Shown: piece by piece, positions 60,720 to 64,000 of the stretch | How positions within the stretch are numbered: the stretch's first letter is position 1 | Layout: each line of letters opens with the position of its first letter | Origin: SMWC01 sp964466315 | GTDB lineage: Bacteria > Pseudomonadota > Gammaproteobacteria > Steroidobacterales > Rariloculaceae | Direction of reading: 5' to 3' | NCBI GenBank assembly: GCA_964466315.1 | Contig: CAYXNS010000001.1 | Coordinates: 62,001 to 126,000 of the forward strand | DNA length: 64,000 bases | Translations under genes and position numbers: made by a program | The notes under the pieces: model-generated | What the model saw: the letters and a program-made list of their open reading frames with translations, nothing else | Database searches by the model: none | What the model was told of the DNA's origin: nothing

Positions 60720-61352
60720 TTATCCTGGTCGCAACGGTCCTTCGTTGAGGTGCTCCTGAAGCGCGATACGGAGTTTCGCGAGCGCACGGCCCCTGTGGCT
60801 TACCCGGTTCTTGACGTCGAACGGGAGCTCGGCGGCCGTCGCGGCGAGTTCGGAATCGTAGAACACCGGATCGTAGCCAAAACCACCGTCGCCCGTGGGT
60901 GTGCGGGCGATGATCCCAGGCCACTCCGCTTGGCTTATCCGGGGTGCGGGATCCTCCGCGCTCGACATCGCCACGATCACGCAGTAAAAACGCGCCCCGC
61001 GTTCGGCATCGGGGGTTGCGGCCAGTGCGTCCAGAAGCTTCTGGATATTGGCGTGGGAGTCGGCTGCAGGCCCCGCGTAGCGTGCGGAATGAACCCCGGG
61101 GGCTCCTGCCAATGCATCGACGGCAAGGCCGGAGTCGTCCGCGATCGCGGGTAGCCCGGTAGCGAGCGCCGCATGCCGCGCCTTTAGCAGCGCATTCTCG
61201 ACAAACGTCGTGCCGGACTCCTCGGGCGAGGACACATCGAGGTCGCTCTGGGCGACGAGTTCAATCCTGGAGTCCGCGAGGACGGCCCGAATCTCACGAA
61301 GCTTGCCGCTGTTGCCGCTAGCCAGAACCCACCGGCTGGTGGCGGCGGTCAC
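60720..61352 (-). CDS. rdgB: dITP/XTP pyrophosphatase (RdgB/HAM1)
   Basis: Removes non-canonical purine nucleotides from the pool. 210 residues with the family landmarks: WVLASGNSGKLREI (nucleotide-binding start), GTTFVENALLKARHA, LPAIADDSGLAVDALAGAPG with catalytic Asp, and TPTGDGGFGYDPVFYDSE, ending in VSHRGRALAKLR. Overlaps rph by 4 bases, forming a conserved two-gene unit. Confidence 0.95.
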   Translation of the reverse strand: MTAATSRWVLASGNSGKLREIRAVLADSRIELVAQSDLDVSSPEESGTTFVENALLKARHAALATGLPAIADDSGLAVDALAGAPGVHSARYAGPAADSHANIQKLLDALAATPDAERGARFYCVIVAMSSAEDPAPRISQAEWPGIIARTPTGDGGFGYDPVFYDSELAATAAELPFDVKNRVSHRGRALAKLRIALQEHLNEGPLRPG

Positions 61353-62065
61353 CGATTTAGCACCATGGCTTGTGCTTCGAGTAGCTCATCGATGCCTTTG
61401 CTCGCGAGATCCAGCAGCCGATCGAGTTCGCCGCGCTGAAAAGCATGGCCTTCGGCCGTGCCCTGGATCTCGATGAGTCCGCCGGCCTCGTTCATGACGA
61501 TATTCATATCCGTCTCGGCCTCAGCGTCCTCGGTGTAATCGAGATCGAGTACAGGCGTGCCGCCGAAGATACCAACCGAGACCGCGGCGACCTGACCGTG
61601 GATAGGATTCTGGGTCAGATCTCCGCGGCTGACGAGTTCGAGCATCGCCAGCGCGAGCGCGACATAGCCGCCCGTGACCGAAGCCGTCCGTGTGCCGCCG
61701 TCCGCCTGCAGTACGTCACAATCGACGGTGATCGTGCGCTCACCCAGAGCACTGCGGTCGATCACGGCGCGCAGGCTGCGGCCGATGAGCCGCTGGATCT
61801 CCATGGTCCGGCCGCTTTGCTTACCACGGGCCGCTTCGCGAGGATTTCGCGTGTGAGTCGAGCGCGGCAGCATGCCATATTCCGCCGTGATCCAGCCCTC
61901 GGACTTGCCCTTGAGGAAGCGTGGCACCTTGTTATCGACGGATGCGGTTGCAAGCACTCTCGTCTCGCCGAGTTCCACGAGCACCGAACCCTCGGCGTGC
62001 CGTGTGAATTCAGGCGTAAAACGAATCGCGCGCATTTCATCTGCGCTACGGCCGCTGGGACGCAC
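61349..62065 (-). CDS. rph: Ribonuclease PH
   Basis: Phosphorolytic 3'-5' exoribonuclease that trims tRNA precursors. 238 residues starting MRPSGRSADEMRAIRFTPEF. Phosphate- and RNA-binding blocks: EYGMLPRSTHTRNPREAARG, IQRLIGRSLRAVID, and DCDVLQADGGTRTASVTGGY. Full length with no sign of the E. coli K-12 frameshift. rdgB follows. Confidence 0.96.
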   Translation of the reverse strand: MRPSGRSADEMRAIRFTPEFTRHAEGSVLVELGETRVLATASVDNKVPRFLKGKSEGWITAEYGMLPRSTHTRNPREAARGKQSGRTMEIQRLIGRSLRAVIDRSALGERTITVDCDVLQADGGTRTASVTGGYVALALAMLELVSRGDLTQNPIHGQVAAVSVGIFGGTPVLDLDYTEDAEAETDMNIVMNEAGGLIEIQGTAEGHAFQRGELDRLLDLASKGIDELLEAQAMVLNR

Positions 62066-62132
62066 TGTTCACTCCTGTTGTTCTCGCCGTCAAATTTGAC
62101 GACGTCTTATAAGTTAACCGATCGGCAAAGCG

Positions 62133-62876
62133 TTAGCCCTGCCATCGTAGCGCGGCGGCACTGGTATTGTCGCTATGAGGCGCATTTCTTGCGACTGCGG
62201 ATTCTGCGACCTTCCGCAGCAAGCTGTCAGGCGTGGCGGACTCGTCGCCGATGACCCGACCGATCTCATCTTCCTCCAGGCCGGTCCACACGCCATCGGT
62301 GCAGACGAGCAGGACGTCGCCGGGCAGGAGGTCCTTCTTCCCCGTAACACTCATATTCGGCAGCGCCGCGTCGCCGCCGAGGCAGCATTCGACGAAATTC
62401 CGCATCGGATGCTCGCTGATTTCCGCCTCGCTGATCAGGCCCTGTCGTAGCAGAAGCTCTACGTGGCTGTGGTCACGGGTTCGCTCGAAAACCGCGTCAC
62501 CGCGAATCTGGTAGATGCGGCTATCGCCGACATGCGCCCAGTAAGCGCCAGACTCCTGCACGAGGCATATGGCACAGGTCGCCCGCGGTTTCTCATCGAG
62601 AACGAGCCCGTCCCCGAGCTCGACCACGGCATCGTGAGCTCGCGCGAGAACGAGTGTGAGGAACCCCTGCGGGTCAAAGATCGGGCGCGGAACCTCCTTG
62701 AAGGCCTCCTCGATCACTTCGAGCGTGACTTCGGCTGCCCGCGCGCCATGGGAGTGGCCGCCCATGCCGTCGACTACGGCCATTAAAAGGCTCTCGTCCT
62801 CGGCAATTATTGCCACGCGATCCTGGTTCTCGGAGCGATCCCCCAGATAACTGATCTGTGCGGATTCGAACTTCAC
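62133..62876 (-). CDS. PP2C-type serine/threonine phosphatase
   Basis: A 247-residue Mg/Mn-dependent phosphatase of the bacterial Stp/PrpC class. Metal ligands: DRSENQDRVAII, VVDGMGGHSHGARAAE, WAHVGDSRIYQI, LLVCTDGVWTGLEED and the final Asp in HSDNTSAAAL. Such genes often sit next to a Ser/Thr kinase between yicC and rph, but no kinase gene is here. Its target is unknown. Divergent from yicC, with an 82-base gap. Confidence 0.9.
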   Translation of the reverse strand: MKFESAQISYLGDRSENQDRVAIIAEDESLLMAVVDGMGGHSHGARAAEVTLEVIEEAFKEVPRPIFDPQGFLTLVLARAHDAVVELGDGLVLDEKPRATCAICLVQESGAYWAHVGDSRIYQIRGDAVFERTRDHSHVELLLRQGLISEAEISEHPMRNFVECCLGGDAALPNMSVTGKKDLLPGDVLLVCTDGVWTGLEEDEIGRVIGDESATPDSLLRKVAESAVARNAPHSDNTSAAALRWQG

Positions 62877-62958
62877 CGGTTAAAACTCGTCCCATCCTCT
62901 CGCATATCTTAGACTTAAACCTTTGAGCGTGTCTGGGCCCCAATCACGAACCAAGACA

Positions 62959-63825
62959 ATGGCTAATAGCATGACAGGCTTCGCAACCGAGGAGACCGTA
63001 GTCGAGTCTTATAGACTCGTCTGGGAGCTTCGCAGCGTCAACCATCGTTTCCTCGATATCAGCCTGCGGTTGCCCGATGAGCTGCGCGCACTCGAGCCGC
63101 GTTGCCGCGAGATGATCACGGTGGCGCTTGGCCGCGGTAAGGTCGATTGCATCTTGAGATTCTCCGCTGCCGGCCAAGAGGCATCAGCGGCCATTCTGCA
63201 GGAGCAGGCCCTGGAGAATCTCAAGGGGCTCGAGCGGGAGGTTCATCAGACGTTCCCCGACGCGACACAGTTGGCCGTCGGCGAAATTCTGCGCTGGCCC
63301 GGCGTGTTCGAGGAAGCTGCGGCGGGGTTGGCCGCCATGGCAGATCCGGCTGCGCAGAGTTTCGCCCGTACGCTCGAATCGTTGAGCGCCGCGCGGCAAC
63401 GCGAGGGCGAGCGTCTGGTCGGTATGCTCGTCGAGCGTTGCGATGCGATCGAAAAAATTATCGCCGCCCTCGGACCACGGCTACCCGACGCGCAGGAGCG
63501 CTACCGGGCGAAGCTGTTGGAGCGTCTGGCGCGGCTCGATGTCGAGGCGGATCCCGGGCGGCTCGAGCAGGAACTCGCGCTTTTGGCGCAGCGGCTCGAC
63601 GTGACCGAGGAGCTCGACCGGCTCGGCAGCCACGTGAGCGAGGTCCGCGACGCGCTGGGCCGTACCGAGCCCATCGGTCGACGCCTCGACTTCCTCATGC
63701 AGGAACTCAACCGTGAGGCCAACACGCTGTCCTCGAAATCGCAGGATGAAGAGTTGACGCGCTCGGGCGTCGAACTCAAGGTTCTGATCGAGCAGATGCG
63801 CGAACAGGTCCAGAACCTCGAGTAG
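62959..63825 (+). CDS. yicC: YicC family endoribonuclease
   Basis: A 288-residue protein of the YicC/YloC family. Starts MANSMTGFATEETV, the conserved MxxSMTGFA opening, so ATG 62959 is chosen. Mid-protein LKGLEREVHQTFPDATQ is followed by coiled-coil regions and the C-terminal DUF1732 part (IGRRLDFLMQELNREANTL, ending EQMREQVQNLE). E. coli YicC has been reported to act as an endoribonuclease on small RNAs. The gmk gene that usually follows is not reached in the remaining window. Confidence 0.93.
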   Translation: MANSMTGFATEETVVESYRLVWELRSVNHRFLDISLRLPDELRALEPRCREMITVALGRGKVDCILRFSAAGQEASAAILQEQALENLKGLEREVHQTFPDATQLAVGEILRWPGVFEEAAAGLAAMADPAAQSFARTLESLSAARQREGERLVGMLVERCDAIEKIIAALGPRLPDAQERYRAKLLERLARLDVEADPGRLEQELALLAQRLDVTEELDRLGSHVSEVRDALGRTEPIGRRLDFLMQELNREANTLSSKSQDEELTRSGVELKVLIEQMREQVQNLE

Positions 63826-64000
63826 GATTCAAGGGGCCAGGGATTACAACAGGGCGCGATCCTTTTTTTCAGCGGAGTACTGATGTAGGATCCGAGGACG
63901 CCGATCCCAGGGTCTGGATGGCGCTCACCGAGGTCACTTAGGGCGACGAAGACACTGCGGCAAATCAACGATCGCAACTGCCCCTCCGTCGGCTATCATT
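63826..64000. other. Terminal 175 bp, no gene recognised
   Basis: The stretch after yicC holds a possible T-rich terminator tract at about 63870-63877 (CCTTTTTTTC) without a strong stem and no recognisable ORF. The expected gmk start is not visible, and the sequence resembles degraded repeat DNA. Confidence 0.4.

Noticed and set aside
1..64000. CRISPR array, prophage or secretion-effector island
   Set aside because: No regularly spaced direct repeats, phage structural genes or toxin-like modules seen on either strand.

Overview
This 64 kb window is a chromosome segment from a GC-rich gammaproteobacterium, probably a scaffold from a draft or metagenome assembly, since it carries a 10-base N run inside hslV. 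The lineage call is inferred from gene content and order: ubiE-ubiJ-ubiB, algZ-algR-hemX-hemY, dapF-DUF484-xerC-hslV-hslU, pilMNOPQ followed by aroK-aroB, and trpEGDCFBA. Most of the window is housekeeping: amino-acid, heme, ubiquinone, pyrimidine and peptidoglycan metabolism, protein quality control, and type IV pilus assembly. No phage, plasmid or CRISPR locus is visible.

Layout. 1-5.6 kb is an eroded accessory edge. It holds a diguanylate cyclase and an amidohydrolase that both lack their centres, a Kazal-like lipoprotein, a lytic transglycosylase, an RRM protein, a tRNA-Arg(CCG) followed by a short tandem repeat, a PQQ-type sugar dehydrogenase, and the last codons of a lost outer-membrane barrel. 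5.6-9.1 kb (minus strand) has a metallo-beta-lactamase-fold protein, a membrane-anchored cytochrome c, a broken comM/yifB, ubiK, and a 165-bp MITE-like palindrome. 9.2-24 kb (mostly plus) has a DUF4124 protein, algZ-algR, hemX-hemY (hemC and hemD missing from their usual place), a lone ParA ATPase, ubiD, dapF-DUF484-xerC, hslVU, DUF971 and ubiEJB. 24-32.8 kb (minus) has a CinA-type protein, an EEP-family protein, a DUF2007 protein and the full trp operon with a leader peptide and attenuator. 32.8-43.9 kb has an SLC13 transporter, an ABC exporter, ppc, a YcgN-type protein, a 2-hydroxyacid dehydrogenase, and the divergent ybbA/tesA pair followed by fadD. 44-55.4 kb (minus) has pilMNOPQ, an Ig-domain ORF with no start codon, then aroK-aroB-dgt-pyrF-DUF445. 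55.4-64 kb has mrcA, a hypothetical gene, gltA, rpmE, rdgB-rph, a PP2C phosphatase and yicC.

The most interesting signal is non-coding. The 380 bases between pilM and mrcA contain, on the pilM strand, a sequence matching the class I cyclic di-GMP riboswitch (GEMM). This suggests that part of pilMNOPQ transcription senses c-di-GMP. The trp operon has a complete ribosome-mediated attenuator: a 26-residue leader peptide with tandem Trp codons, mutually exclusive hairpins and a terminator just before trpE. pilQ is followed, after a single TAG and in the same frame, by about 370 codons of Ig-like protein with no start codon near its beginning.

A recurring theme is genes that keep both ends but have lost the middle (diguanylate cyclase, amidohydrolase, comM) or have lost one end (Ig protein, outer-membrane barrel), plus the absence of hemCD. 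The sequence alone cannot separate real genome erosion from assembly collapse; read mapping across the junctions named below would.
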